A stretch of 64,000 nt of DNA from Pachysolen tannophilus NRRL Y-2460 (Eukaryota > Ascomycota > Pichiomycetes > Alaninales > Pachysolenaceae), in contig KV454012.1 of assembly GCA_001661245.1 (NCBI GenBank), forward strand, positions 1,188,974 to 1,252,973. The letters run 5' to 3'. Positions 12,694 through 22,697 of this stretch are shown here, piece by piece (the stretch's first letter is position 1; each line of letters begins with the position of its first letter). The position numbers were made by a program, and so were the translations under genes. The notes under the pieces are model-generated. The model ran no database searches, was not told where the DNA came from, and worked only from the letters and a program-made list of their open reading frames with translations.

Positions 12694-12724
12694 CAACTTT
12701 ACCTGATTTAATAAACTTAGCCAT
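12694..12724 (-). CDS. RPL27: Ribosomal protein eL27 (RPL27), exon 1; on the strand opposite to exon 2
   Basis: This 31-base exon reads MAKFIKSGKV plus the first base of the next codon, followed directly by a GTATGT donor. Short first exons of about ten codons ending at GKV are typical of yeast RPL27 genes, and the sequence continues perfectly into exon 2 ([13 protein letters not shown]). The matching exon 2 is about 530 bases away but on the plus strand, with its own 3' end facing this donor. I see no other exon 2 on the minus strand in the window. Confidence 0.92.
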
Positions 12725-13495
12725 TTCTAATGATATATTATTTTAATATTAAGTGTTATGGTAAAGAAACTTTTAATATTTTAATAAAAATTTAAATAAA
12801 GCAAAATTTTAGAAATCCCAGTACAAAAAGAGTGAAAAATTGGAAAAAAAGAGGTGAAAATTTTTGTTAGTTGAAAAAAAAAAAAAAAAGAAAAAACAAA
12901 TCATAGACTGCACACGTACTTTTTTTTTCTTTTTTTTTCCTAATTAAGTACCGAAGTAGTGTGAGAAAACTGTGGATCCATTATAGACGATCGTTCTTAG
13001 TTTTACTCCAAGTGATCTACTATTAATAAAAGGGTAATTCTGAGAATACTTTTTTTTGTGACTGCTAATTTCTTTGAAACCGATTTACGATTAACGTTTA
13101 AGTAAATGCTACACGACTCGCAGCTCACGGCTTATTATTTAGGGAGGGTTCACCGGTCAAGGCTTAAGAGAAGGAGGAGGAGGGGGTAGTAGTGGGTAGT
13201 AAGTACTACATAGGATTTACTTACTAGCGATAAGAACACTACTACATGTTATATTATCAAATAATAAATTGCAATTAAGAAAAAAAAGGTAGAAAAGGTG
13301 AAGAAATAAAATGCAAATCTCATGGAAATATATAATATAAAATAAGCTGAAATAAAGGGTAAGCCAGCTTTACCTCTTTTGTGTTTTGTCATTTGTTACT
13401 TGTTACTTGTTATTTGTCATTTGTCATTTGTCATTTTTTATTTTTCAATTTTCATTTTTCAATTTTCATTTCTACCGTCTTGTATTTGAATTTAT
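12725..13495. promoter_or_regulatory. RPL27 upstream region and 3' flank of the PKH kinase gene
   Basis: A 771-base stretch without a gene. Next to RPL27 exon 1 are T/A tracts (12873-12888, 12920-12939) as in yeast ribosomal-protein promoters. Further out is a purine-rich GC island (about 13130-13200: AGGGAGGGTTCACCGG, GGAGGAGGAGGGGGTAG). An AACCCT word on the minus strand there could be a Tbf1-like site, but this is weak. 13384-13470 has TTTGTCATTTGT/CATTTTTCAA repeats in the kinase 3' flank. Confidence 0.45.
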
Positions 13496-16400
13496 CTATT
13501 TCTTTCTCTGGCTTCTAGCTAAGAATTTCGAATTTAAACTTGTGATCAACTTCTTTGGACTTCCTGCACTATTTGGGTTGCTGTTATTGCCGCTATCACT
13601 GTTGTGACTATGATGATGGCGCTGATGTAACATATGGCGTTCGGAATTTACTTGTGCAGATGGAGATACCTTTCTATTTGATGAGACAAATGATGAAGAT
13701 CTGTAATTATTACCGGAAGAAGGATTTATCTCTGGATTACGCATGGCTGTATTGATTGCTCCAGCTATTAAAGCATTATCACTTATAGATCTGTTATGGC
13801 CTGGCTTCAAGCCATCTCCATTTTCTGTTGGTGGTGGTGGTTTGCGGCGTGGTCTCCTAGAGTCATGACCTCCTCCTTCGCCAGTTGATTTTTGGCGTTG
13901 TTCTTCCATCGATGACCTATGACTTTTATTACTAGACGCAGATTGTAATAACTGATTTATGGCCTTTAAATCATAATCTTTAATTGCATCAATTGCAATT
14001 TTTGGTGAGGTTGGTGAATCGGTTGTAAAATCGGTAGTATCGCTTGTTGCAGATCCATTATTAGCAAATACAGGTGATGATGATGAAACCTTAGCTGCAA
14101 TTATTGCTGCTGTGGCGTTTGATACAGAACCAACTTCAGATTCAATTGACTCTCTTAACCTTCTATCTTCTTCATTAGATTTCGACTTAGCTAAACTTGT
14201 GGTCCATTTAATCACCTCTTGTTTTTCAACCTCACACGATATCGTGACTTTAAGTGATTCAATAGCAAATAACCCCGTGGTTATTGAATTTTTCACTCTT
14301 CTATCTCCTATAACTTCTTTAAACTTGATTGCAGGATTTGTTAAATCAATTTCAGTTTTCAATTCAGTCTTATTTTTAGATGTTTTATTTTTTTCAAATT
14401 TTAATATTAAGGCCCTTCCAAATGTTGTCACTAATAAAGTACGCTCTATGGACAGCTCATGATCTGTTGAAGATGTATTGTGCGAACCAGCACCTCCTGT
14501 TAGTCCACTGAAAACTTTCCTAAATTTACCGCCTGTGGTGACGTTCGATTCATTTGATTTACTCTCTTTACTCTTTTCTGATTCAACTTCTTCATCTGCA
14601 GCACTATAAACTATAGCTTCATCAGAATCGTCTTCAGAAATTGTTGAAATATTTTGGTTCTGCTGATTTCCAGCATTACTACCAATACCAGGACTACTTG
14701 AATGCCTTAAACCTGGTTGTTTACCATGTGCAACTTGTGTTAAAAAACTTGTTGCCGATGCGTTTGATGATCTTCTACCGTTATTATAACCCAAAGGAGA
14801 ATCGGCTAACATTCCTTTATATTTTTTCTCAAATTGAGCTGTTGATATTTGTGTCACCATTACAGGTCCAACTTTTAAAACTCTTTCATCGGGGTGCTTA
14901 AGATATTCTGACCAAGCTAAATCTACAGGGCCCATTTGTGGCACTTCTGTCGCTTGAGGAATATATCTCGTGTTTTTGGATGAAGACGATTCTCTCATAG
15001 AGCTTGAACTTTTCGATCTAAAGCCAACGTTATTGCCACTACTGTTATTATTATTGGAAGCAGTACCAGTTGTGATTCCAGCTGAAATTCTTGATTTAAT
15101 AACAGGTCTTAGAATATTAGTGCCCGGAATATATAAATCTTGAGAAGAATCACTGCCACTAGCATAAACAGTACGTCCAGATGTCAGCTGATTTGACTCT
15201 CCTGTACTAGTATTACTACTGTTATTATTACTATTAATCATAATTTCCGCTGGTTTTTTCATCAAGGCAGCAGCAGCAGCACTGCTTGCCGATTTACCTG
15301 GTAAAACATAAGATTGTTGAGATTTTTTTGGTGGCGTCGACGGTGGTCCGGATTGATTGGATTGATTTGGTGTTGTTGGAGCTGATACAGAAGATGATGA
15401 CAGTTGTAGCTTCAGGGATAAGGGAAGACCCAACTGAGGAGTCGATGGTTGGTTAGATGAAACTAAACTATTGCTTGATGCCGAATGCTTGCGAGTACTT
15501 AGTCTTGTATAATTATTAGTATTGTTGTTGTTGTTGTTATTAATGTTCAATTCTGGTACCGGCATCATGGATTTTGCTGTCACTTTATAAGGACTTAACT
15601 CTGGAAGTGGAGCTTCAAAAATAGAATCTGAATCTGACCAATTTATACCCTGATAAAAATAATGATTTTGTATTGTTTTTATAGTAGCTCTATCTTTTGG
15701 ATTTAAAACCAAGATTTTTTTAACCAAGTCTCTAAGTACCAGTGGGAAACCTGCGGTGAAAGCATATTGCAATTTACAAACTTTTTGAAATGTTAAATAT
15801 TCATTTGTGGCTTTAAAAGGAGGTTTACCAGCAATCATTTGATATATGATACATCCATATGCCCAAATATCACATGCTTTACCTGCATATTTATCATTTA
15901 GCAATTCTGGTGAGACATATTCTGCCGTACCTACAAACGACTTTGCTCTTGCGTCAGACGGATATCTACCATTTTCATCTTTTTCCAATAATTTAGCCGT
16001 TCCAAAATCTGTAATTTGTGCTCTCATTTGAGAATCTATCAATATATTTTCTGGTTTCAAATCTCTATGAATAACACCATTATCATGCATATATTTAACA
16101 CCATCTAAAACCTGAGCACCATAGTATCTAACACATTCTTCATTCATACTTCCAAATTTTTTAATCAAAGTCAACAATTCACCATTTGGAGCATAATCTA
16201 ATACAAAATAAAGACTTGATTCATCTTGAAATGTAAAATATAAATGAATTATTCCATTTCTTTTCCCCAATCTATTCAATGTATTCTTTTCAATATTAAC
16301 ATATTTTACTTTTTTCTCTTTAATTATATGTCTCTTATCTAAAACTTTAATGGCATAATTTTTATCTGTAGTCTTATCAGTTGCTAAAATCACTGTAGAA

Positions 16401-17011
16401 TACGAACCTTCACCTAAACTTTTACCAAATTTAAAATCTTTTGCGGATTTTTTAATAATTTTTGTTATCAAGTTTCCATTTTCATCTTTTTCAGTCTTGA
16501 TAATCTTTGCAGCGCCCCTCTCTTCCCAATTTTTAGATGAAGCTGCTAAATTTTTAGTAAGATTATGAATATTGTCATCAGAAGTTATAAGTTCAGTTGT
16601 AACACTGTCAGGAATAAATAATGAAGCTTCAGACATTGCTTTCATCTCACCATTTTTGAGGTAATGTGGTGGAAGCGGGGTTGACGGTGCCGTCTGTGCC
16701 ACATGATCACTCAAAGGTGAAGATGAAATGGTTTCCAAGCGAGCCGATAGGTGTCTTATTGGAACCTGGACATTACTATTAAAATCCAAAGATCCTACCG
16801 CTGTAACATCGTTCTCATCATCTTCACCGAAACTAGATGAATTCTTCTTATAAGCATCTACTATATCCATTGCCGATGAGGGACCTATACTGTTCTGACG
16901 GCGATCATTTTGATTACGGTTATGGTTACGGTTATGGCTATGGTGATGGTGATGATTATGGGGATGGCCATGACCGCTGTTATCACTATTATCTAATATA
17001 GGACCAGACAT
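13496..17011 (-). CDS. PKH2: PDK1-type protein kinase (Pkh1/Pkh2/Pkh3 family)
   Basis: Ser/Thr kinase of 1171 residues, orthologous to the sphingolipid-responsive yeast PDK1 kinases that phosphorylate the activation loops of Ypk1/2, Pkc1 and Sch9. After a His/Asn-rich N terminus the kinase domain spans about residues 193-453. It has glycine loop GKSLGEGSYSTV, Lys222 in AIKV, HRDLKPEN (His315-Arg316-Asp317), DFG 335-337 and activation segment KSFVGTAEYVSPELL, with Ser358 as the likely activating site. A long Ser/Asn/poly-Ala linker leads to a PH-like C-terminal domain (about 880-990, TLLVTTFGRALILKF), then a basic Ser-rich tail. PKH2 (YOL100W) lies near WRS1 and COQ3 in S. cerevisiae, which favours that symbol, though a pre-duplication yeast may have one PKH for several paralogues. 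Confidence 0.92.
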   Translation of the reverse strand: MSGPILDNSDNSGHGHPHNHHHHHSHNRNHNRNQNDRRQNSIGPSSAMDIVDAYKKNSSSFGEDDENDVTAVGSLDFNSNVQVPIRHLSARLETISSSPLSDHVAQTAPSTPLPPHYLKNGEMKAMSEASLFIPDSVTTELITSDDNIHNLTKNLAASSKNWEERGAAKIIKTEKDENGNLITKIIKKSAKDFKFGKSLGEGSYSTVILATDKTTDKNYAIKVLDKRHIIKEKKVKYVNIEKNTLNRLGKRNGIIHLYFTFQDESSLYFVLDYAPNGELLTLIKKFGSMNEECVRYYGAQVLDGVKYMHDNGVIHRDLKPENILIDSQMRAQITDFGTAKLLEKDENGRYPSDARAKSFVGTAEYVSPELLNDKYAGKACDIWAYGCIIYQMIAGKPPFKATNEYLTFQKVCKLQYAFTAGFPLVLRDLVKKILVLNPKDRATIKTIQNHYFYQGINWSDSDSIFEAPLPELSPYKVTAKSMMPVPELNINNNNNNNTNNYTRLSTRKHSASSNSLVSSNQPSTPQLGLPLSLKLQLSSSSVSAPTTPNQSNQSGPPSTPPKKSQQSYVLPGKSASSAAAAALMKKPAEIMINSNNNSSNTSTGESNQLTSGRTVYASGSDSSQDLYIPGTNILRPVIKSRISAGITTGTASNNNNSSGNNVGFRSKSSSSMRESSSSKNTRYIPQATEVPQMGPVDLAWSEYLKHPDERVLKVGPVMVTQISTAQFEKKYKGMLADSPLGYNNGRRSSNASATSFLTQVAHGKQPGLRHSSSPGIGSNAGNQQNQNISTISEDDSDEAIVYSAADEEVESEKSKESKSNESNVTTGGKFRKVFSGLTGGAGSHNTSSTDHELSIERTLLVTTFGRALILKFEKNKTSKNKTELKTEIDLTNPAIKFKEVIGDRRVKNSITTGLFAIESLKVTISCEVEKQEVIKWTTSLAKSKSNEEDRRLRESIESEVGSVSNATAAIIAAKVSSSSPVFANNGSATSDTTDFTTDSPTSPKIAIDAIKDYDLKAINQLLQSASSNKSHRSSMEEQRQKSTGEGGGHDSRRPRRKPPPPTENGDGLKPGHNRSISDNALIAGAINTAMRNPEINPSSGNNYRSSSFVSSNRKVSPSAQVNSERHMLHQRHHHSHNSDSGNNSNPNSAGSPKKLITSLNSKFLARSQRKK

Positions 17012-17639
17012 TTATCATAGATATTTCTTTCTAATATCAACAACAACCTTAAAAATATCAATAATCCCAACACTAATGATGATTATAACTCAATTGATGT
17101 CTTAAACATTAATTTATTTGCTTTTTCTATTTCTTGTCTTTTTTTTTTTTCTTTAGAAAAACTGTTATTCTTACCAATGCAATAAACTTTTGTTGTATTT
17201 TTATAAATACACTTGCTTGATTTATATTTTCTACCCCAAACAAATTAAAAAAAAAAAAAATAAAATAAAATAAAATAAATGATTTGCAAATAAGTTGAAT
17301 AAACTCTAAAAACACTTGAATCAAATCACTATTCAAATATTTAAGCTCTATTCAAACTTATTTATGCTTTATTGTATTAATAACCTTACCGCCTTTTATA
17401 TATTATAATTACAATTACAATTATAATATACAAAATAAATTTATTTAATTTAATTTTTCTTGTTTTGTCCTTCCTTCTCTTATTTGGATGTATCTCAACC
17501 GCGATAAAAAAAAAGGTTGAAAGAGGCAACGGGGAAAACAGGAATAATGAGGGCGGGCTTGGGCCAGATCATGAGCCGGAGAATGAGCCGGAGAATTAGT
17601 GAGAGTTTAGGCCTCGACGGAAAGAACAAAAACAGAAAC

Positions 17640-17670
<31 letters not shown>
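17012..17670. other. PKH upstream region up to the assembly gap
   Basis: Non-coding. 17012-17460 is A/T-rich with poly-A/T and TAAAA repeats (17250-17280), presumably the PKH promoter. 17500-17640 becomes suddenly GC-rich and purine-biased, with a direct repeat GAGCCGGAGAAT (about 17572-17595), then runs into poly-A and the N gap. An open frame through it exists only because of N and A-run bases and is not a gene. Confidence 0.6.
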
Positions 17671-18102
17671 NNNNNNNNNNNNNNNNNNNNNNNNNNNNNN
17701 NNNNNNNNNNNNNNNNNNNNNNNNNNNNNNNNNNNNNNNNNNNNNNNNNNNNNNNNNNNNNNNNNNNNNNNNNNNNNNNNNNNNNNNNNNNNNNNNNNNN
17801 NNNNNNNNNNNNNNNNNNNNNNNNNNNNNNNNNNNNNNNNNNNNNNNNNNNNNNNNNNNNNNNNNNNNNNNNNNNNNNNNNNNNNNNNNNNNNNNNNNNN
17901 NNNNNNNNNNNNNNNNNNNNNNNNNNNNNNNNNNNNNNNNNNNNNNNNNNNNNNNNNNNNNNNNNNNNNNNNNNNNNNNNNNNNNNNNNNNNNNNNNNNN
18001 NNNNNNNNNNNNNNNNNNNNNNNNNNNNNNNNNNNNNNNNNNNNNNNNNNNNNNNNNNNNNNNNNNNNNNNNNNNNNNNNNNNNNNNNNNNNNNNNNNNN
18101 NN
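17671..18102. other. Assembly gap (432 N) inside a poly-A tract
   Basis: Unknown bases flanked by about 29 A on the left (17642-17670) and about 56 A on the right (18103-18158), in the same orientation. The true content and length are unknown. It separates the PKH promoter side from the promoter side of the orphan gene at 18479. Confidence 0.98.
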
Positions 18103-18162
<60 letters not shown>

Positions 18163-18478
18163 ACTTTTAGGCCAGTATTCCGCCAGCTTGGGAGGGCTCA
18201 AGGGCGGTGATCTCTCTCTCTCTTTTTTTTTCTTCTCCGGCCGTTTTGTAGGCGGATAAGTGGTCGAGGATTAGGTGAATGCAATATTATGCATGAGAAG
18301 GTACGGTTTTTGTGTCACTGAACCAAGAGATGAGTTAGTTAATGAATGCTGTTGTGATTGAGACAACAGCTTGGCTTGGTGGGATTTTTTTTCCAAGGTT
18401 GACTTGATAAAAAGGCCGTTTGATAAAATTTAAGTTTCTTTTTCTTTTTTTTTTTTGGAGTTCAGTGTATTATGTATT
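18103..18478. other. Right flank of gap / upstream region of the 18479 gene
   Basis: After the poly-A comes a GC-rich patch (about 18165-18260: GCCAGCTTGGGAGGGCTC, TCTCTCTCTC, CCGGCCG). An inverted repeat GCTGTTGT/ACAACAGC with a 7-base loop lies at 18348-18370. A pyrimidine tract precedes the start codon. No gene is visible; this is presumably the promoter of the next gene. Confidence 0.5.
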
Positions 18479-21100
18479 ATGTTCCCAGCTTCGAAATATT
18501 CAATTGTAAAAGAGCCATCACAGATAACACTTGATGAATTTGAATTGAAAACAGATTCGATTTATAATGTTGAAGTTTCTTCCCCAGATTTGAAGCAAAT
18601 TCTTAGTTACGGGGGGTCCGCCAGAACTAGTTTTGGATTTCCAAATAGTTGTTTGGACACGGCCCTTCTTAGTGGGACCAACCCTTTGAATGCTTCTACA
18701 TCGATAAGAGATCGGAAATCAAGTGCTACAGGGGTTTTTGATTCTTCAATTCGTATATCTGATTTGTCGGACTTGTACTCTATAACGCAGATGCTCAATA
18801 ATGACAATGTTAATGATAATGACAATGGTCCCGATAATAATAATAATACTAGTAGTAGTAGTGGTGGTGGTGGTGATAGCAGCAGCCGCAGCAGTCACGA
18901 TACAAGTTGTAATGATATTATTAGTTTCCCACCTTCAAATAGTGCGAATGTTCAAGATTCTAAAAAAAATGGCTCCAACAGTGTAGCAGAGCCAAGAAGA
19001 AAAAATAATAATTCCATATATAGTTCAGAAAATGATGAAGATATAGATGCAGATGCACCTGTAGTAGCAGTTGCAGTTGAAGGTCCAAGAAAAAACAAAG
19101 AAGCAGAAGCAGAAGCTGAAGCAGAAGAAGAAGAAGAAGTGTCAAAGATATACAGTGACGATGAAATATTTTTACAAACCAAAATTGAGACTGAAGATGA
19201 TAACCCAATGGAAGGAAGTAGTAAAATAGCTCAAAAATTGAGAACTGCATATGCATTAGATAAAATTGGTTATGACCGAGAAGTTGATATTTATGATATT
19301 TCTTACCCACAATATCGAGAATCTAAAATTGAAGAAACATTTGAATTTCCTACAAATACAGAGCGCTCAATTTTTAAAAACTCTGCAAGAAGAGTTTATA
19401 ATAGAGTAAGAAAACTTCATGATTTAATTAGGGGCACACAAAGGAAAAATATTACAACAGACAATTCAAGATTAACAACATCCTTAAGGTTGAAAAATAA
19501 GAAGAATCATATGAAGACAAATCAAAATGAAGAAGAAATAAGCGAACAATTGGAAACAATTTCAAATTCTAATTTTGAATTGGCAAGAAGTGTAAGCAAG
19601 AGTGGTTCTTCAATTGCTTCAGTTTTGTATCCAGAAGGTTTTATAATTCCGGTTAGAAAAGATCCACCTAGATATAGTGATGTAATTGATGTTATAAGAG
19701 AAAAAATACCTAAAACTTCAGGAATAACTTCATTAAGAAGATCTGCAACTTTTAGAGGAATCTCTGGTTCAAGATCTATAATGGGATTAGCTGGTGCTAG
19801 AGCCCCAATACAACATTCGACTTTACCAAGCTATATTAGTCCAACATCTCCTGATTTAATGAGTCCAAATGAATTTTCCGAGGAAAGTTTTAACAGTCTT
19901 GGATCAAGTGGATTAGATATGATTCGTAATTCTTTGGATATTCCGCATACTAGGAATTCTATTATTGATGAGTTTCCTCAATTAGAAATAAATGAAGATC
20001 ATATAGAAGAAAAATCTTCTTCATTAAATGATGAGATTAGTGGAAATAACTCTTCTCCTTCAAATCCATCAAATTCAATAATTTCAAAAAAAAATTTATT
20101 GATTAACAGTTGTAATTCTACACCTCTTTCAAAACTTCTTCACAACTCTGCAGTTTACCCACCAACAGTTGAAGATTCACAACAACCTTCACCGCAGAGA
20201 AATGAAGCACAATCTATAAGAAGATCTAAAAGTACCTATAATGATAATGCTTCAACTGATGTTGGAATAGAAAGAGATGAAGATTTATTGAGGAGACCTG
20301 CTGCTTCACAGCATATATTGAATTCTACAAATCTGGAAATACTATCTTCTTCACTTAGTTCTGGAACTCCTACACATGCAAATTATAATTATATTCCATT
20401 ACAAGAAATTAGTGGTGATGAGAGGCCCTTTTCACCATATGGCTCACCAATCTCATCTACTGTACTTAATCTTAATGTTGAACAACAACAACTGTTTGGG
20501 TTTAACCAATCTACAATTTCCCCAGAATTACTGGTAAATTTTGGGAACAATTCAAATAATATATCCCGTGAAAATGTTTTAAGTATACCAATTGAGAAAA
20601 AAATTAGTCAACAAGATCCAGACTCACCATTTACCAAGAATATGGACAAACGTAAAGAAGATATACTTGCAATGTTAGGAATTAATAGATCAACCAAAAA
20701 TTCACCGCAAATTCCAGGTAGCCTTCCAGAATCAAGTTCTAACTCTTCTCAAATTAGAAAATATGCGATAAAAGAATCTTCAAACAATCTAATAGATCGA
20801 ATGTTGAATACTTCTTTAACTATTTCCCCTAAGACTTCAAACAATTCTACAAGTAACACCAGTAATCTTGCAACGAGAGTTGTATTACCATTAACCGCTG
20901 CAAATAATTACCAAACTGACTTGAGTCGTAACAATTCTTGGCTAGGAACTAAAAATGAAGAGAGAGAAGAGTCACCTGTAAGAGCCTATTATATAGCAAG
21001 TGGGTCAAGTAGTATAGGAACTGCTAGCATTAATGACAATAATGCACTAGTTAGAGTTCGAAGTTTACAAGCCGATGTAATCCAAGAAGAAGAGGACTAA
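18479..21100 (+). CDS. Large low-complexity protein of unknown function
   Basis: I do not recognise this 873-residue protein. The start is the ATG at 18479 (MFPASKYSIVKEPSQITLDE); an upstream TTG is not used in eukaryotes. Residues about 110-150 hold an Asn/Asp run and Ser/Gly repeats, and about 205-220 an acidic Ala/Glu repeat (EAEAEAEAEEEEEV). Better conserved-looking patches are TAYALDKIGYDREVDIYDI (about 255-275) and FIIPVRKDPPRYSDVIDVI (about 390-408). Many SP/TP sites (SPTSPDLMSP, SPISS) and RxxS motifs suggest a phosphorylated cytoplasmic or regulatory protein. No transmembrane segment, signal peptide or zinc motif is seen. The length of intact frame and ordinary codon use say it is real. 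Confidence 0.8.
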   Translation: MFPASKYSIVKEPSQITLDEFELKTDSIYNVEVSSPDLKQILSYGGSARTSFGFPNSCLDTALLSGTNPLNASTSIRDRKSSATGVFDSSIRISDLSDLYSITQMLNNDNVNDNDNGPDNNNNTSSSSGGGGDSSSRSSHDTSCNDIISFPPSNSANVQDSKKNGSNSVAEPRRKNNNSIYSSENDEDIDADAPVVAVAVEGPRKNKEAEAEAEAEEEEEVSKIYSDDEIFLQTKIETEDDNPMEGSSKIAQKLRTAYALDKIGYDREVDIYDISYPQYRESKIEETFEFPTNTERSIFKNSARRVYNRVRKLHDLIRGTQRKNITTDNSRLTTSLRLKNKKNHMKTNQNEEEISEQLETISNSNFELARSVSKSGSSIASVLYPEGFIIPVRKDPPRYSDVIDVIREKIPKTSGITSLRRSATFRGISGSRSIMGLAGARAPIQHSTLPSYISPTSPDLMSPNEFSEESFNSLGSSGLDMIRNSLDIPHTRNSIIDEFPQLEINEDHIEEKSSSLNDEISGNNSSPSNPSNSIISKKNLLINSCNSTPLSKLLHNSAVYPPTVEDSQQPSPQRNEAQSIRRSKSTYNDNASTDVGIERDEDLLRRPAASQHILNSTNLEILSSSLSSGTPTHANYNYIPLQEISGDERPFSPYGSPISSTVLNLNVEQQQLFGFNQSTISPELLVNFGNNSNNISRENVLSIPIEKKISQQDPDSPFTKNMDKRKEDILAMLGINRSTKNSPQIPGSLPESSSNSSQIRKYAIKESSNNLIDRMLNTSLTISPKTSNNSTSNTSNLATRVVLPLTAANNYQTDLSRNNSWLGTKNEEREESPVRAYYIASGSSSIGTASINDNNALVRVRSLQADVIQEEED

Positions 21101-21434
21101 ACTAATAAAAAATAGCCAGCTGATCAGATAATCAGCTGATCAACTGAACAACTAAACTAAACTAATCAATTCATCAAGTTTATTAAAGTCTTCTTTTCTT
21201 CTTGGATTATAGCATTTTGGGTCCAAATCGTTTTTGGTGAGAAACAACAAAACAAAAAAGGTAGTACGTGAAAAATCAAATTTAGAGAGTAAGATGAATA
21301 TTCAAAAATTGTTCATTGAGTCACCAAAGAGAGAAACTTTATGATAATATATGAATTGATTGATAATTGTAATTAAAGGTGTATAGGAAAATTTTATTTA
21401 TTATTTAGAGAAGTTGATATTTAAGGGTTGAAAA
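21101..21434. other. Intergenic region with a 3' hairpin
   Basis: Just after the stop, CAGCTGAT (21117-21124) and ATCAGCTG (21131-21138) form a perfect 8-bp stem with a 6-base loop. CAGCTGATCA is also directly repeated. The rest is A/T-rich promoter sequence for the downstream WRS1 gene. No further gene seen. Confidence 0.55.
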
Positions 21435-22697
21435 ATGACTGAGGAAGTTACTGAAGGTATTAATGCTTTGGATGTTAATCAAAAAATTACACCATGGGAG
21501 GTTGAAGGTGCTGTTGTTAATGGGAAATTACAAGGTATTGATTATCAAAAATTAGTTGAACAGTTTGGTACAAAACTTATAACTTTAGAGACAATGAAGA
21601 GGTTTAAAGAGGTTACAGGACGGGAGCCACATCATTTTATGAAAAAGGGTTTATTTTTTTCTGAAAGGGATTTTAATAAGATTTTAGATTTATATGAAGC
21701 TGGTCAACCATTTTTCCTTTATACTGGAAGAGGTCCATCATCTGATTCAATTCATTGTGGTCATATGGTTCCATTTATTTTCACAAAATGGTTACAAGAT
21801 GTATTTGATGTTCCATTGGTGATTGAATTAACTGATGATGAGAAATTTTTATTTAAACAAAAATTAACTATTGATGATGTGAAAAATTTTGCCAAGGAAA
21901 ATGCTAAAGATATTATAGCTGTTGGATTTAATCCTGAAAATACTTTTATCTTTTCTGATTTAGAATATATGAATAGTGGATTTTATGAAAATGTTGTTAG
22001 AACTTCAAGACAAATTACTACATCAACTGCAAAAGCAGTTTTTGGATTTCAAGATTCTGATAGTATTGGTAAATTACATTTTGCTTCAGTTCAAATTTCT
22101 GCAGCTTTCCCATCATCTTTCCCAGGAGTTTTAGATCTCCCACCAAAAACCCCATGTTTGATTCCATGTGCTATAGATCAAGATCCATATTTCAGAGTAT
22201 GTAGAGATGTTGCAGATAAGTTAAAATTTTCAAAACCTTCATTGATTCATTCAAGATTTTTCCCAGCATTACAAGGTGCTACTACAAAAATGTCTGCTAG
22301 TGATGAAAATACTGCAATTTTCATGACTGATACTGCAAAGCAAATACAGAAAAAAATTAATAAATATGCTTTTTCTGGTGGTCAAGTTACAGTTGAAGAA
22401 CATAGAAAATTAGGAGGAAATCCAGATATTGATGTTGCTTATCAATATTTATCATTTTTTGAAGATGATGACCAGATTTTGAAAAAAATTTCAGATGATT
22501 ATAAATCAGGAGAATTATTATCAGGAGAATTGAAAAAATTATGTAGTGATAAATTAACTGAATTTGTATTAGGATTTCAAGAAAGAAGATCAAAAATTGA
22601 TGGGAAAGTTTTAGATTCTTTTATGAAACCACATAAATTGGTTAGTGGCACTAAACAAAGAATTGTTCCTATTAAACCAATACAAAAAAAGAAATAA
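21435..22697 (+). CDS. WRS1: Cytoplasmic tryptophanyl-tRNA synthetase
   Basis: Charges tRNA-Trp with tryptophan in the cytosol. It is a class I synthetase of 420 residues (S. cerevisiae Wrs1 is 432). The HIGH-like motif is GPSSDSIHCGH, with HCGH at 107-110, preceded by the TGRG characteristic of eukaryotic TrpRS. The second class I signature is KMSAS at 285-289. It lacks an N-terminal mitochondrial presequence, matching the cytoplasmic rather than the mitochondrial (Msw1) form. In S. cerevisiae WRS1 (YOL097C) is next to COQ3 (YOL096C); here COQ3 is two genes away. Confidence 0.97.
   Translation: MTEEVTEGINALDVNQKITPWEVEGAVVNGKLQGIDYQKLVEQFGTKLITLETMKRFKEVTGREPHHFMKKGLFFSERDFNKILDLYEAGQPFFLYTGRGPSSDSIHCGHMVPFIFTKWLQDVFDVPLVIELTDDEKFLFKQKLTIDDVKNFAKENAKDIIAVGFNPENTFIFSDLEYMNSGFYENVVRTSRQITTSTAKAVFGFQDSDSIGKLHFASVQISAAFPSSFPGVLDLPPKTPCLIPCAIDQDPYFRVCRDVADKLKFSKPSLIHSRFFPALQGATTKMSASDENTAIFMTDTAKQIQKKINKYAFSGGQVTVEEHRKLGGNPDIDVAYQYLSFFEDDDQILKKISDDYKSGELLSGELKKLCSDKLTEFVLGFQERRSKIDGKVLDSFMKPHKLVSGTKQRIVPIKPIQKKK

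Noticed and set aside
11783-12724. Two separate RPL27 paralogues, each missing one exon
   Set aside because: Not excluded, but the two exons add to exactly 136 residues with matching phase and lie within 1 kb, so one gene broken by inversion is simpler.
17517-18170. Open frame running through the N gap and poly-A
   Set aside because: It is open only because N and A-run codons contain no stops; there is no coding signal outside low complexity.
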